A stretch of DNA of 58,843 nt from assembly GCA_945898275.1 (NCBI GenBank), contig CAMDHZ010000017.1:1-58843 (forward strand). The letters are read 5' to 3'. This document shows positions 39,792 through 48,966 of the stretch, piece after piece. This stretch comes from Chitinophaga pinensis (lineage in GTDB: Bacteria > Bacteroidota > Bacteroidia > UKL13-3). Below the pieces are notes generated by a model that saw only the letters and a program-made list of their open reading frames with translations, was not told the origin of the DNA and searched no databases. The translations under genes and the position numbers were made by a program. The first letter of the stretch is position 1, and each line of letters opens with the position of its first letter.

Positions 39792-40754
39792 ATGGGGCTA
39801 TTTTACAATTATTGTAAACTCAATACACAATTAATATCAAAGGTTTTTTTTGATAAACTGTTGATTAGCGGGGAAGAAAACATTCCTGCAAACAAGCCGA
39901 TTTTACTGGCACTTAATCATCCCAATTCCTTTTTAGATGCCGTAATAGTTGGAGGACACCTCAAAAGAGAAACCTATTTTTTAGCAAGAGGCGATGCATT
40001 TAAAAACAATATAGCACGGCCCATTTTGCATTCACTTAACATGTTGCCCATTTACCGACTTAGTGAAGGGAAAGAAAACCTAGGTAAAAACAATGACACT
40101 TTTGATGCTTGCCAAAAAATATTGGTTCAAAACAAAATGGTAATTCTTTTTGCAGAAGGACTTTCAGAAAATAATTGGGATTTAAGGCCCATGCGCAAAG
40201 GATTGGCGAGATTAGCCCATAAAGCATGGCAAAGCAACAATGATTCGAACCAATTACAAGTTGTGCCTATTGGTTTAACATACGAACATTTTGAAGGAGA
40301 AGGAAAAATCATGCTCATTAACATAGGCAAGCCCATTGTTGCCGAAAAGTTTGATTTAGAAGGAAATGAGGCTCAATTTGTTAGAGAATTCAATCAGTCT
40401 GTTTCTGAAGGTTTGGCTGGTTTAATTCCGGTTTTCCCCGAATTGAAACCCAAAAGCAAGCAACATCAAGTTTTTCGCGCTCAACTTAGAAATTTGGTTC
40501 AAACAGAAACAAACGTAAGCAAGATATTATCCTCAATAAACCTTTCTTCTGAAGCTGAAAACCAATCTTTCCGAGAAAATAAATTAATAAAAAGCACTTT
40601 GGTGTTTTGGCCCTTATATGCCTTTAGCGAATGGACCGCGAGGAAATTATTCAAACAATCCCTATTTCACGATAGTGTAATCTTTGGATTGTTGCTATTT
40701 CTTTGGCCTTTATATGTTTTATTGGTTTTCGGTTTGATCCAACTCATTTTCTGA
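39792..40754 (+). CDS. PlsC-like phospholipid/glycerol acyltransferase
   Basis: The 320-residue protein of the LPLAT family transfers acyl groups to lysophospholipid or a related acceptor. The block I motif is NHPNSFLD with H43 and D49, which is one residue longer than the classic HX4D; PIGLTYEHFEGEGKIMLINIG gives a later block. Two hydrophobic stretches near the C terminus (about 265-282 and 293-318) suggest membrane anchoring. The acceptor is unknown. It is cotranscribed with aroE. Confidence 0.82.
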   Translation: MGLFYNYCKLNTQLISKVFFDKLLISGEENIPANKPILLALNHPNSFLDAVIVGGHLKRETYFLARGDAFKNNIARPILHSLNMLPIYRLSEGKENLGKNNDTFDACQKILVQNKMVILFAEGLSENNWDLRPMRKGLARLAHKAWQSNNDSNQLQVVPIGLTYEHFEGEGKIMLINIGKPIVAEKFDLEGNEAQFVREFNQSVSEGLAGLIPVFPELKPKSKQHQVFRAQLRNLVQTETNVSKILSSINLSSEAENQSFRENKLIKSTLVFWPLYAFSEWTARKLFKQSLFHDSVIFGLLLFLWPLYVLLVFGLIQLIF

Positions 40755-40755
40755 G

Positions 40756-41802
40756 TTAGTCTTTTACTTTATTTAAACCCATTAAACTAACCATCCAGTT
40801 AGGAAGTGGCTTGTGTTGCCCGCGCTTCTTTAAGTTTAAATACCAGTTTAGCTTTTTCAGAATTGGCACTTTATGGGTTTCAACCATTTCAATCAATGTC
40901 CCATCTGGGTCTTCCACATAGGCAAATCTACCTCCAGACTCTCCCATATCAAAGGTGTCTCCGCTATCCACTGTTAATTTATATTTAAATTTTTCTAGGT
41001 TAATTTTGAGTCGATTCATATCTGGCACATCAAAACATAGATGGATAAAGCCTAAGTCGCCCCAAAATCTGTTCTCAAAAGTTTTGGTTGGAACCCTATC
41101 CAAAGATTGAATCAATTCTATTTGCACATCACCTAATAGTTTACTAAAAGGTGCTGTAAATGGATTACTAAATTTTAGGAGTGCTCTTCTAAATTGCCTC
41201 CCTTTATTTTCTTCGCCTAAGTCGTCAAAGGTGCCAGAAACATCGTAAATAACAGAATTAATGCCTAAACCATTTTGGTAAAAGGCAATAGAATTATCTA
41301 TGTTGCTAACGCCAATTAGGGCGCCGCAGGCGCCTCCTTGCATAAAGTTAGCGTTTTTGAACCAACTCGAATCTTTCACCACTTGGTACTTATTGCCCGC
41401 TAAATCGCTCAATAAATAATTTGCCTCTCCTTTTGGATCAACCCCTAAATTAGAAACTGCTATGCCTTTAGTTTTGCTATCCTCTAACGCCAATTTAGGG
41501 TCAGTAGATTTAAACTTAACCGCATTAATTCCCAAATCACCAATTTGAATGGCTGGCCCTTTAGAAGGAGTTCTGCTGGTAAACTGCCATATTTCTGCGC
41601 CACCACCACCATTCATATTCATTGCAAGAATTGCTCTTCTTTTATGCACCTCACCGCCTGTATATGGCGTCATTAAAGGTGCTGGTGCTTCATCATCAAA
41701 TATTTGAACGTTTACCCCAAATGCTTTTCTAAGCCATTTGAAGGTTTCAGGAGAATTGACACATCCAATTCCTACTTGCTGTATTCCAGAAATAAAAGCC
41801 AT
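40756..41802 (-). CDS. VOC (glyoxalase/bleomycin-resistance fold) superfamily protein, two modules
   Basis: The 348-residue protein has two VOC modules: the N-terminal one (GIQQVGIGCVNSPETFKWLR) and a second (ALIGVSNIDNSIAFYQNGLG onward), followed by LGFIHLCFDVPDMNRL and a final DPDGTLIEMVETHKVP, which is a typical metal-binding strand with its glutamate. It could be a dioxygenase or isomerase; no substrate can be assigned. The SDR gene lies 4 bases upstream on the same strand, so the two may act in one pathway. Confidence 0.78.
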   Translation of the reverse strand: MAFISGIQQVGIGCVNSPETFKWLRKAFGVNVQIFDDEAPAPLMTPYTGGEVHKRRAILAMNMNGGGGAEIWQFTSRTPSKGPAIQIGDLGINAVKFKSTDPKLALEDSKTKGIAVSNLGVDPKGEANYLLSDLAGNKYQVVKDSSWFKNANFMQGGACGALIGVSNIDNSIAFYQNGLGINSVIYDVSGTFDDLGEENKGRQFRRALLKFSNPFTAPFSKLLGDVQIELIQSLDRVPTKTFENRFWGDLGFIHLCFDVPDMNRLKINLEKFKYKLTVDSGDTFDMGESGGRFAYVEDPDGTLIEMVETHKVPILKKLNWYLNLKKRGQHKPLPNWMVSLMGLNKVKD

Positions 41803-41806
41803 AATA

Positions 41807-42607
41807 TCAAGAAAGTTTTAATTTTTTAACGAGTCTAAAATAGATAAAAGGGAAGAATTTTCTCAGTATTACTAATACCATTTCTCCTTTTGCCACATAA
41901 ATTTTGCGTTTATTTTTCAAAACACCAGCAATAATCTTATTAGCACAATCTTTTGCACTAATTCCCTTTGCCTGACCATCATCCATGGTTGCATGGGCAG
42001 TGCCATCAGATTTGAGGGCACTGTAAGAAATATTAGTTTTTATCCTCCCTGGCGAAACGATTGAAAAATGAATGTTAGCGTGCTTGTTTTCTAATAACCA
42101 TGATTCAAAAAATCCTTCAAGCGCATGTTTAGAAGCCGAATAAGCACTTCTTTGCGGGAAACCAAATGTTCCAACTACAGAACTTATTAGAACAATATTC
42201 GCTTTCTCAGCTTTTAAAAGTAACGTCCATAAACTCTTGGTTAAGTTAACTTGTCCAAAAAAATTCACTTCCATTATTCTACGGTCAACTGCAAGCGGTG
42301 TTTCTTCTGCTTGGGAACGCTGACTAATACCAGCGTTATTTATTAATAGATCAATTTTGGCATGACTAAGCTTTACTTTAGAAACAAATTCTTCAATTGA
42401 GGTTTCGGTTGAAATATCCAAAAATTGAATTTCACAGGTTGCTCCTTTTGATTCACAAATGGATTTAGTACTTTCTAATTCTTCTAAGCGCCTTGCTGCC
42501 AAAATTAAGATTGTGCCATTTGTTGCAATTTCTTCTGCCAATGCTTTGCCAATGCCTGAAGAGGCACCAGTGATTACAACTGTTTTATTTTCAAAGTAAG
42601 TATTCAT
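41807..42607 (-). CDS. Classical short-chain dehydrogenase/reductase
   Basis: The 266-residue NAD(P)-dependent oxidoreductase has a cofactor loop TGASSGIG (13-20), the NNAG motif at 90-93, and catalytic Y156 and K160 in SAYSASK with S143 nearby. The C-terminal stretch (FPFIYFRLVKKLKLS) is hydrophobic and basic, like the membrane-associated DHRS7-type members. It is probably cotranscribed with the VOC gene 4 bases downstream and with rnhB upstream (10-base gap). Confidence 0.9.
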   Translation of the reverse strand: MNTYFENKTVVITGASSGIGKALAEEIATNGTILILAARRLEELESTKSICESKGATCEIQFLDISTETSIEEFVSKVKLSHAKIDLLINNAGISQRSQAEETPLAVDRRIMEVNFFGQVNLTKSLWTLLLKAEKANIVLISSVVGTFGFPQRSAYSASKHALEGFFESWLLENKHANIHFSIVSPGRIKTNISYSALKSDGTAHATMDDGQAKGISAKDCANKIIAGVLKNKRKIYVAKGEMVLVILRKFFPFIYFRLVKKLKLS

Positions 42608-42617
42608 GAAATTGCTG

Positions 42618-43217
42618 CTAAAATAATTGGATTTGCGAAGGTAACAAGGTAAAAGTCATTCTATGGTGTTGGGTTGGACCAAAATTCTTAATGGCATTTC
42701 GGTGGTCGAGTGTTGGATATCCTTTGTTTTTCTTCCAATTATATTGAGGAAATTCCTCACTTAGTTTTGTCATAAAATCATCTCTATAAGTTTTTGCTAA
42801 AATACTTGCTGCGGCAATTGCTTGAAACTTGCCATCACCTTTAATGATGCAATGGTGCTGAATTTGTTTGTAAGGAGTAAACCGATTGCCATCAATAATT
42901 AGCAATTGGGGGACAATTTTTAAACTATCAATTGCACGGTGCATCGCTAAAAAGGAGGCTTTTAAAATGTTAATTTTGTCAATTTCTACATTGCTGCAAG
43001 AAGAAACTGCAAAGGCTAAAGCTTTTTCCTCTATTTCACTTCTCAATTGAAACCTCAACTTTTCATTCAGCTTTTTTGAATCGTTGAGCAATGCAATAGG
43101 TTTTTTAGGGTCAAGAATTACTGCTGCGGCAAAAACAGGACCGGCCAAACAGCCTCGTCCTGCTTCATCACAACCTGCTTCTATCAATTCTTTTTGAAAA
43201 AAACGTTTCAGCCCCAT
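42618..43217 (-). CDS. rnhB: Ribonuclease HII
   Basis: The enzyme removes ribonucleotides from DNA. The 199 residues start at ATG 43217; a TTG five codons upstream is rejected. Catalytic residues are D17 and E18 in GCDEAGRGCLAGPV and D109 in LLIIDGNRF. The C-terminal KNKGYPTLDHRNAI is the conserved lysine/tyrosine region with the fourth acid. All features are standard. Confidence 0.96.
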   Translation of the reverse strand: MGLKRFFQKELIEAGCDEAGRGCLAGPVFAAAVILDPKKPIALLNDSKKLNEKLRFQLRSEIEEKALAFAVSSCSNVEIDKINILKASFLAMHRAIDSLKIVPQLLIIDGNRFTPYKQIQHHCIIKGDGKFQAIAAASILAKTYRDDFMTKLSEEFPQYNWKKNKGYPTLDHRNAIKNFGPTQHHRMTFTLLPSQIQLF

Positions 43218-43273
43218 TTGGCAATGATACAAAGTTTAATTGAAACCTTTATTTTTACCCGCAATCAGACTGC

Positions 43274-44713
43274 ATGAAGAAAACTTTTGTTAGTAATCTC
43301 ATTCTCTTGATGAGTGTGAACCTTTTAGTGAAACCATTTTGGATTTTGGGCATCGATAGAGGTGTACAAAATAAAGTTGGATATGAGGCGTATGGCATTT
43401 ATGCAGATTTGTTTGCGTTCTCAATGCTTTTCATCACGCTTTTAGATTTAGGGTTAAACACCTACATGTCTTCTAATGTGGCCAAAGACCCAGAAAAACT
43501 TCGTTCTGAATTTGCTGCACTAACAGGGTTCAAACTTGCCTCATCCCTGGTATATTTAGGTATTACTTTAATACTTGGCACCTTTAATAATTATGATTCA
43601 GATAGAATTAGTTTGCTGCTAATGTTAGGTTTGAACCAAATCCTAGGCTATTTTTATACGTACTTTAGAAGTATCGTTGGTGGACTTCAATTGTTTAAAA
43701 CAGATGCCTTACTTTCTATTGTGGACCGTACCTTAATGATAATATTCTGTGGCTTAATGTTATGGTCTGGATTATTTGAAATAAGTATTTCTAGGTTCAT
43801 CTATGCACAAACCATAGCTTATTCGGTAGCTGCAACTTTAGCGCTTTGGTTTATTTTGCCGCACCTTAAACATATAAATCGAGAAATAAACTTCCTCATT
43901 CTCAAAAAGGTTATCAGACAAATGCTACCTTATGCGTTACTATCACTACTAATGACATTTTACACCAGACTAGATGTGGTTCTAATAAGAAACTTGGCTT
44001 CTGAAGGAGATTTACAGAATGGTATTTATGCTTCTGCCTACCGTTTATTAGAAGCTGCTAACATGATGGCAGCCTTGGTTGCGATGTTGTTGCTTCCAAT
44101 ATTTTCAAAAATGATTGCTAAAAAGGAGGCTTTAAGTCCTTTGGTCCAATTTAGCACAGGATTAATGCTTTTACCAGCATTTTCTTTAGGCATGATTACT
44201 TTTTTTTGGAAACAACCTTTGATACGTTTACTTAACCATCAAAGTACAGATTATAGCGGGGATGTATTTGGAATTGTAATGCTATGTTTTGTACCGCTTG
44301 CTTTAATGTATATTTATGGAACCTTATTAACAGCTAATGGAAACTTAAGGGTTTTAAACATAATGGCAGCCATAGGTTTACTGTTAAATATCGGATTTAA
44401 TTTGTGGTTAATTCCTATCCATCAAGCTTTGGGAGCAGCTATAGCAGCCATAATTACGCAAGGTTTTGTAGGCATTAGCAATTTTTATTTAGGTAAAAAG
44501 CAGTTAAAAATTCGGTTTGAACCAAGCTTTAGTAAAAATCTAATGATTTCTCTTATCCTCGTCTTTGGTATGGCTTACAGCACTTTCAGTATGAAGTTAG
44601 ATTGGGTATTTGGGTCAACCCTAATAATTCTTACCACAATTTTATGTATGTTTATCTTTAAAATGATTGATTTGAAACAGGCATTTGCACTAATTAAATC
44701 CAGAAATGAATAA
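43274..44713 (+). CDS. Wzx-like polysaccharide flippase
   Basis: The 479-residue membrane protein has about 12-14 spans and belongs to the MOP superfamily polysaccharide-export group, which flips lipid-linked oligosaccharides. Segments such as LLDLGLNTYMSSNVAKDPEKL and YTRLDVVLIRNLASEGDLQNGIYASAYR fit Wzx-type proteins. It is followed by a Wzz-like and a ligase/polymerase gene, so it opens a small glycan-export cluster lacking glycosyltransferases. It carries two palindrome copies (43629, 44514). Confidence 0.85.
   Translation: MKKTFVSNLILLMSVNLLVKPFWILGIDRGVQNKVGYEAYGIYADLFAFSMLFITLLDLGLNTYMSSNVAKDPEKLRSEFAALTGFKLASSLVYLGITLILGTFNNYDSDRISLLLMLGLNQILGYFYTYFRSIVGGLQLFKTDALLSIVDRTLMIIFCGLMLWSGLFEISISRFIYAQTIAYSVAATLALWFILPHLKHINREINFLILKKVIRQMLPYALLSLLMTFYTRLDVVLIRNLASEGDLQNGIYASAYRLLEAANMMAALVAMLLLPIFSKMIAKKEALSPLVQFSTGLMLLPAFSLGMITFFWKQPLIRLLNHQSTDYSGDVFGIVMLCFVPLALMYIYGTLLTANGNLRVLNIMAAIGLLLNIGFNLWLIPIHQALGAAIAAIITQGFVGISNFYLGKKQLKIRFEPSFSKNLMISLILVFGMAYSTFSMKLDWVFGSTLIILTTILCMFIFKMIDLKQAFALIKSRNE
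43629..43638 (+). repeat. Dispersed palindrome copy 13
   Basis: TTAGGTTTGAACCAAATCC; in the flippase gene, read as GLNQ. Confidence 0.8.
44514..44523 (+). repeat. Dispersed palindrome copy 14
   Basis: TTCGGTTTGAACCAAGC; in the flippase gene, read as RFEP. Confidence 0.8.
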
Positions 44714-44739
44714 AAAGCCTCTATTTGATTTGAAAATTA

Positions 44740-44748
44740 TATTTTTGC
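44740..44748 (+). promoter_or_regulatory. -7-like element upstream of the Wzz-like gene
   Basis: TATTTTTGC is nine bases before the ATG at 44758. A TTTG at 44724 is too close (12 bases) for a normal -33 box. It may allow separate expression of the Wzz-like gene. Confidence 0.35.
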
Positions 44749-44757
44749 GCTATTAAT

Positions 44758-45762
44758 ATGAACAAGAAAAAGAAACAATATTATTTTGAGCTAATTGATG
44801 TATTTGAGTTTATCGTAAGGTGGAGAAAGAAACTCATTATCATTTGCTTCATATCAGCGATTCTATCGATAATCGTGTCAAGTCCTTGGATAATTAAGCC
44901 AAAATTTCAATCAACAGCGGTTTTTTATCCTTCTACCAACAACTCAATTTCGAGTGCTTTGCTAACAGATAGTAGGGTTAGACAAAAAGATCCACTAGAA
45001 TTTGGAGAACAAGTTAGTGCGCAACAATTTGTACAAATCCTTGAATCTGATTATTTGAAGGGAAAAGTTATCAGTCAATTCAACCTTAGAGAACATTACG
45101 GCATTGAGGAAGATGACACAGAAAAAAACTATAAACTAGGCAAGAAGTACGAAAAAAATATCAGTACCAAGAAAACGCCCTATGCATCTATAGAGGTTAG
45201 GGTGCTTGATGAAAACCCAGACTCAGCGGCAAAAATTGCAAATGGGATTGTCATGATTTTAGACAGTGTAAAAACTGAAGTTCAAAGGCGAGTAGCTTTG
45301 CAAGCTTTAAACATTATAGAGAGTGAATATAACAGAAAAGAAGAGGAGATAAATTCCATTAAACAGCGCATGAATGAACTAGGTGCAAAAGGAATTTACA
45401 ATGTAGAAGAGCAATCCAAAGCCATCACAGAATTAGCTGGTAAAAGTGGCATGACAGCATCCATTCAAAAACAGCAAGAAAACCTAGCTAAATATGGCGC
45501 TGAATCCCAAAGTCTACAAGCAACATTAGAATACCAAATTGAGCAATCAACAGAGTTGAAAAAGAAGTTGGATCAAGCCAGAATTGATGTTAATGGAAAC
45601 CTTTCCAATGTTTTCATACTTCAAACTGCTACTCCAGCAGAAAGAAAAACTTACCCAATTAGGTCATTAATTGTAATTGGAGCTATTTTAGGTTCATTTA
45701 TTCTTTCTTGCATAGTGCTTTTGTTTGTAGAGAAATTTCAAAAGAAGGCGAATAACGACTAA
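44758..45762 (+). CDS. Wzz-like polysaccharide chain-length determinant
   Basis: The 334-residue inner-membrane protein has the typical Wzz topology: spans at about 27-48 and 304-327 flank a periplasmic region with a long coiled coil (about 190-275, starting NIIESEYNRKEEEINSIKQR). A TYPIRSLIVIGAILGS end matches the proline-rich second span. There is no C-terminal kinase domain. It regulates glycan chain length with the neighbouring polymerase or ligase. Confidence 0.88.
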   Translation: MNKKKKQYYFELIDVFEFIVRWRKKLIIICFISAILSIIVSSPWIIKPKFQSTAVFYPSTNNSISSALLTDSRVRQKDPLEFGEQVSAQQFVQILESDYLKGKVISQFNLREHYGIEEDDTEKNYKLGKKYEKNISTKKTPYASIEVRVLDENPDSAAKIANGIVMILDSVKTEVQRRVALQALNIIESEYNRKEEEINSIKQRMNELGAKGIYNVEEQSKAITELAGKSGMTASIQKQQENLAKYGAESQSLQATLEYQIEQSTELKKKLDQARIDVNGNLSNVFILQTATPAERKTYPIRSLIVIGAILGSFILSCIVLLFVEKFQKKANND

Positions 45763-45765
45763 GTC

Positions 45766-47208
45766 TTGCAAAATCAGGAGAAGAATAAATGGTTTTGGGC
45801 CATTGGGATTACCTTTATCCTTCTTAATTCCATTGGAATAGCTTTAGAATGGTATTGGATTGCGGCTTTGCCTGCCTTTGCTTTTTTGGCTTTATTGGCC
45901 TTGCTTAAGCTAGATCATTTGCTTATTGTTTTAGTTTTTTTAGTGCCTTTTTCCATTAATATAGAGGATGTAGTGTTAGGAATGGGCTTAAGCCTACCTG
46001 TTGAACCCATGATAATTGGCGTCTTTTTATTGGTTATCTATAAATTTATCATTGATGGTCAATATGATTATAGGGTTTTAAAACATCCTATTACCATTGC
46101 TATTTTGGTAAATCTGGCTTGGATTTTCTTCACCTCAATTAGTTCTCAAGAAAAAGTAGTTAGTCTTAAATTCTTTTTGTCGAGAAGTTGGTTTTTGTTG
46201 GTTTTTTACTTTTTGGGAGTTGTCCTTTTTAAGCGATTTAGCCAAATAAAAGCCTATTTATGGGCTTACATGATTCCATTGGCTATTGTTATTGTAATTA
46301 CTTTGATTAAGCATAGTGCCGACAATTTCTCTCAAATTAGTTCCTTTGAAATAATGTCTCCCTTTTACATTGCGCATGGCATATATGCAGCGGCAATTGC
46401 ATTTTTTATTCCGTTGCTATTAATGTTCATTTTATTTGGGTACAAGCTAAAGTTTAACTTTTTAACTGTACTTATTTCAATTGGGCTTTTAGTATTATTT
46501 ACGGTAGGGTTAATTTTTAGCTACACGCGCGCTGGTTGGATAAGTTTAGTTGCAGCTGCAATTTTAGGAATTGCATTTATGCTAAGATTACGTTTGTGGC
46601 ACATGCTGGTGGTTTTAGGGGTTGTGGCCATTATGGCGGTGGTAAATTTTGATGACATCTTTTACCAATTGTACCAAAACAAACAAAATTCTGCTGAAGG
46701 ATTTGAAAAGCACTTAGAATCTGTTTCAAATGTTAGAAATGATGTTTCTAATTTGGAACGAGTGAATAGGTGGATGGCGGCGGTAAACATGGTAAAAGAA
46801 AGGCCAATTTTAGGTTTTGGACCAGGTGCCTATTCGTTTACTTATGCCCCTTATCAAGACCCAGAATTTGTTACTCCAATAACTACAGCCTTTGGCGATC
46901 AGGGGCACGCTCACAGTGAATATTTAAATCCACTTTCTGAAAGTGGATGGATTGGGTTATTTACCTTTTTGGCAATTATTTTCACCACCTTTAAAACAGG
47001 TATTAAACTGTTTTATGAAGGCAGGACCCCAATGATCCGTATTTTTAGCGCTGGTCTTTTGTTGGGATTGATAACTTACTTAGCACATGGTTTATTAAAC
47101 GCCTACAGTGAGCAGGATAAAATAGCGGTCTTGTTTTGGGGATTTATAGCTATGATTACAGCTATGGATTTATACCACCAACCAGAAAACGGGGAAGAGA
47201 TTGATTAA
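45766..47208 (+). CDS. O-antigen ligase/polymerase (Wzy/WaaL) family protein
   Basis: The 480-residue polytopic membrane protein has ten or more spans. The large periplasmic loop has ERPILGFGPGAYSF and GHAHSEYLNPLSESG, the HSEYL motif of the Wzy_C domain. It starts with TTG at 45766, three bases after the Wzz-like gene, since no ATG precedes the first span. Polymerase and ligase roles cannot be separated by sequence. Its last 4 bases overlap the convergent PorV-like gene. Confidence 0.85.
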   Translation: MQNQEKNKWFWAIGITFILLNSIGIALEWYWIAALPAFAFLALLALLKLDHLLIVLVFLVPFSINIEDVVLGMGLSLPVEPMIIGVFLLVIYKFIIDGQYDYRVLKHPITIAILVNLAWIFFTSISSQEKVVSLKFFLSRSWFLLVFYFLGVVLFKRFSQIKAYLWAYMIPLAIVIVITLIKHSADNFSQISSFEIMSPFYIAHGIYAAAIAFFIPLLLMFILFGYKLKFNFLTVLISIGLLVLFTVGLIFSYTRAGWISLVAAAILGIAFMLRLRLWHMLVVLGVVAIMAVVNFDDIFYQLYQNKQNSAEGFEKHLESVSNVRNDVSNLERVNRWMAAVNMVKERPILGFGPGAYSFTYAPYQDPEFVTPITTAFGDQGHAHSEYLNPLSESGWIGLFTFLAIIFTTFKTGIKLFYEGRTPMIRIFSAGLLLGLITYLAHGLLNAYSEQDKIAVLFWGFIAMITAMDLYHQPENGEEID

Positions 47209-48275
47209 CCTTTACGGTTGATTCCGTACTTTAAACTAATGATATTACTCATTCCAATCAAACCTTGATTGAATGCGTTTCCTAGGGCATAATCAATGGA
47301 GAGTGTTTTCAATTTTATGCCAATTCCCATGCTTGGCATTCCATTAAAACTTTGTTTACCAGAAATATCAGTTACTCTTTGTAAAGTGCTATACCCACCT
47401 CTAACAAAAACAAAATCATTGTAACCAAACTCCAAACCCATTCTTGGGTCAAGATTAATAATTTTACTGCTTATTAAAACATTTCTTTGACCATCTGTAG
47501 TTAAATCAAAATTAAACTCTGGTAAAAGCGAATATCTATCTTTAGAAAAATAAAATTTCCTAGCAACTCCAAATGTAAACCTAGGAACTGTAATTTCTAA
47601 CCCACCGTTGGGAACTGCATTTCCAGCAGCAATTAATTGTTGTTTATCCGCTTCTGAAAGGTTGAAAGTCCAAGCATTAAAGGTACTGCTAATATCTCTA
47701 GCCATTGCTGCAAACTGCCAGTCATTTCGTTCATACGTTGCACCAGCATCTATCCCAAATCCCCAAGCGCCACCAAATTCGCCAACTACCCTTCTAATTA
47801 CTTTTGCGTTCAAACCAATATTTAAGCCTTTAATTTTAGTAGTTTTGGCATAAGAGCCTACAAAAGCATAATCTACAGCCGAAAAGCTTCTGATGAGAGA
47901 ATAATTTATTTGGCCATCTTGCATGATATACAAGGTATTTGGGATACCATCTACTCCAAATCTTATGAGGGAGAACGCTAATTTTGAGTTTTCTGAAAGA
48001 GAAAAACCAATACTACCATAATCATGCTTGGCAATACCTGCAAACTGTTCATTGTGCATCCCACTGATTTGCAGATTTTCGGTCATTTTGAGTAAAGTTG
48101 CTGGATTCCAATACGCACCAGTTACATCATTTGAACTTGCTATAACAGAGCCTCCCATGGCCATTGCGCGTCCACCTATGCCAATGTTTAGAAACTCATT
48201 ACTGTATTTTAATACTTGCGCTTGCGTTTGGTTCAAACCGAGCACTAATGTTAACAGCAAAAGATAATTTTTCAT
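47205..48275 (-). CDS. PorV/PorQ-family outer-membrane barrel protein
   Basis: The 356-residue exported barrel has a signal peptide of about 1-19 (cut after TQA). The N-terminal FLNIGIGGRAMAMGGSVIAS then GAYWNPATL is the hallmark of the PorV/PorQ (UPF0164-like) family, whose members include type IX secretion shuttle and attachment proteins. The barrel ends with NIISLKYGINRKG. The exact paralogue (PorV, PorQ or other) is unclear. A palindrome copy lies inside the signal-peptide codons (48230). Confidence 0.85.
   Translation of the reverse strand: MKNYLLLLTLVLGLNQTQAQVLKYSNEFLNIGIGGRAMAMGGSVIASSNDVTGAYWNPATLLKMTENLQISGMHNEQFAGIAKHDYGSIGFSLSENSKLAFSLIRFGVDGIPNTLYIMQDGQINYSLIRSFSAVDYAFVGSYAKTTKIKGLNIGLNAKVIRRVVGEFGGAWGFGIDAGATYERNDWQFAAMARDISSTFNAWTFNLSEADKQQLIAAGNAVPNGGLEITVPRFTFGVARKFYFSKDRYSLLPEFNFDLTTDGQRNVLISSKIINLDPRMGLEFGYNDFVFVRGGYSTLQRVTDISGKQSFNGMPSMGIGIKLKTLSIDYALGNAFNQGLIGMSNIISLKYGINRKG
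48230..48239 (-). repeat. Dispersed palindrome copy 15
   Basis: CTCGGTTTGAACCAAAC on minus; in the signal-peptide codons of the PorV-like gene, read as GLNQ. Confidence 0.8.
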
Positions 48276-48940
48276 TCAAAAACGTTTTTCAATTCATACA
48301 ACAATGCTTGCCTATTGGCAAAAAATCCAGATTCTAGTTGCTGCACGCCTTCCATTAAAATTTGCTTATCGGCAAAACTTAGAGGAGGCAAGCCAGCGCG
48401 CATTAACACCCTGCTTAACGAATAAGCAAATAGGTTATTATCCGGATAGTTTGCAATATAACCTACTTTGCGAAAATGCTCAAAATTTCTGAGAAATCTT
48501 ACGGTGTCGGTACAATTGTGGTGGTTCATAAAATCTGCCAAGTTATTTTCTTCAATTTGGCGCATGTAATTGTAAAATCTAGGTGCAACAATAGTTATGT
48601 GTTGAACCAATAAACGATCTATTAGCATTTCGAAGAGAATATGTCCTATAAACCATTTGCGATGAATTGTTTCTTGAAAAGGTAATTGCTTAATTATTTC
48701 TAAACACTTTGCCGACCCATGTTCAAAAAATGGGGAAGCATGAAAACACTTATCGGCAGCCAAATGCTTGCGGCATCCTTCATTTAAATCCATAAAAAAC
48801 TCATTCTCAATTACCAAAGTTGGATGCCTGCCTAATCCTTTAACCAAACCCCTGCTAATGTCGGGCAGGATTAAGCCCAAGTGGTAGGCTGCACTTTTAT
48901 GTGATTGTTCGTCGATATAGAAATGAGAGAGAAAGTTCAA
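48272..48940 (-). CDS. AcpH-like (ACP phosphodiesterase family) protein
   Basis: The 222-residue helical protein starts MNFLSHFYI, close to the MNFLAHLHL start of acyl-carrier-protein hydrolyse AcpH, which supports TTG 48940 as start. Further landmarks are GLILPDISRGL (matching the GNLLADFVRG helix), and several histidines (HxxxFFEH, RKWFIGHILFEMLIDR) that could form the HD-like metal site. Removal of phosphopantetheine from ACP is the family reaction, but divergence is high. Its stop overlaps the PorV-like start (ATGA). Confidence 0.65.
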   Translation of the reverse strand: MNFLSHFYIDEQSHKSAAYHLGLILPDISRGLVKGLGRHPTLVIENEFFMDLNEGCRKHLAADKCFHASPFFEHGSAKCLEIIKQLPFQETIHRKWFIGHILFEMLIDRLLVQHITIVAPRFYNYMRQIEENNLADFMNHHNCTDTVRFLRNFEHFRKVGYIANYPDNNLFAYSLSRVLMRAGLPPLSFADKQILMEGVQQLESGFFANRQALLYELKNVFE

Positions 48941-48966
48941 TAGTTTTAGGTATAGTGAGGTGCTGT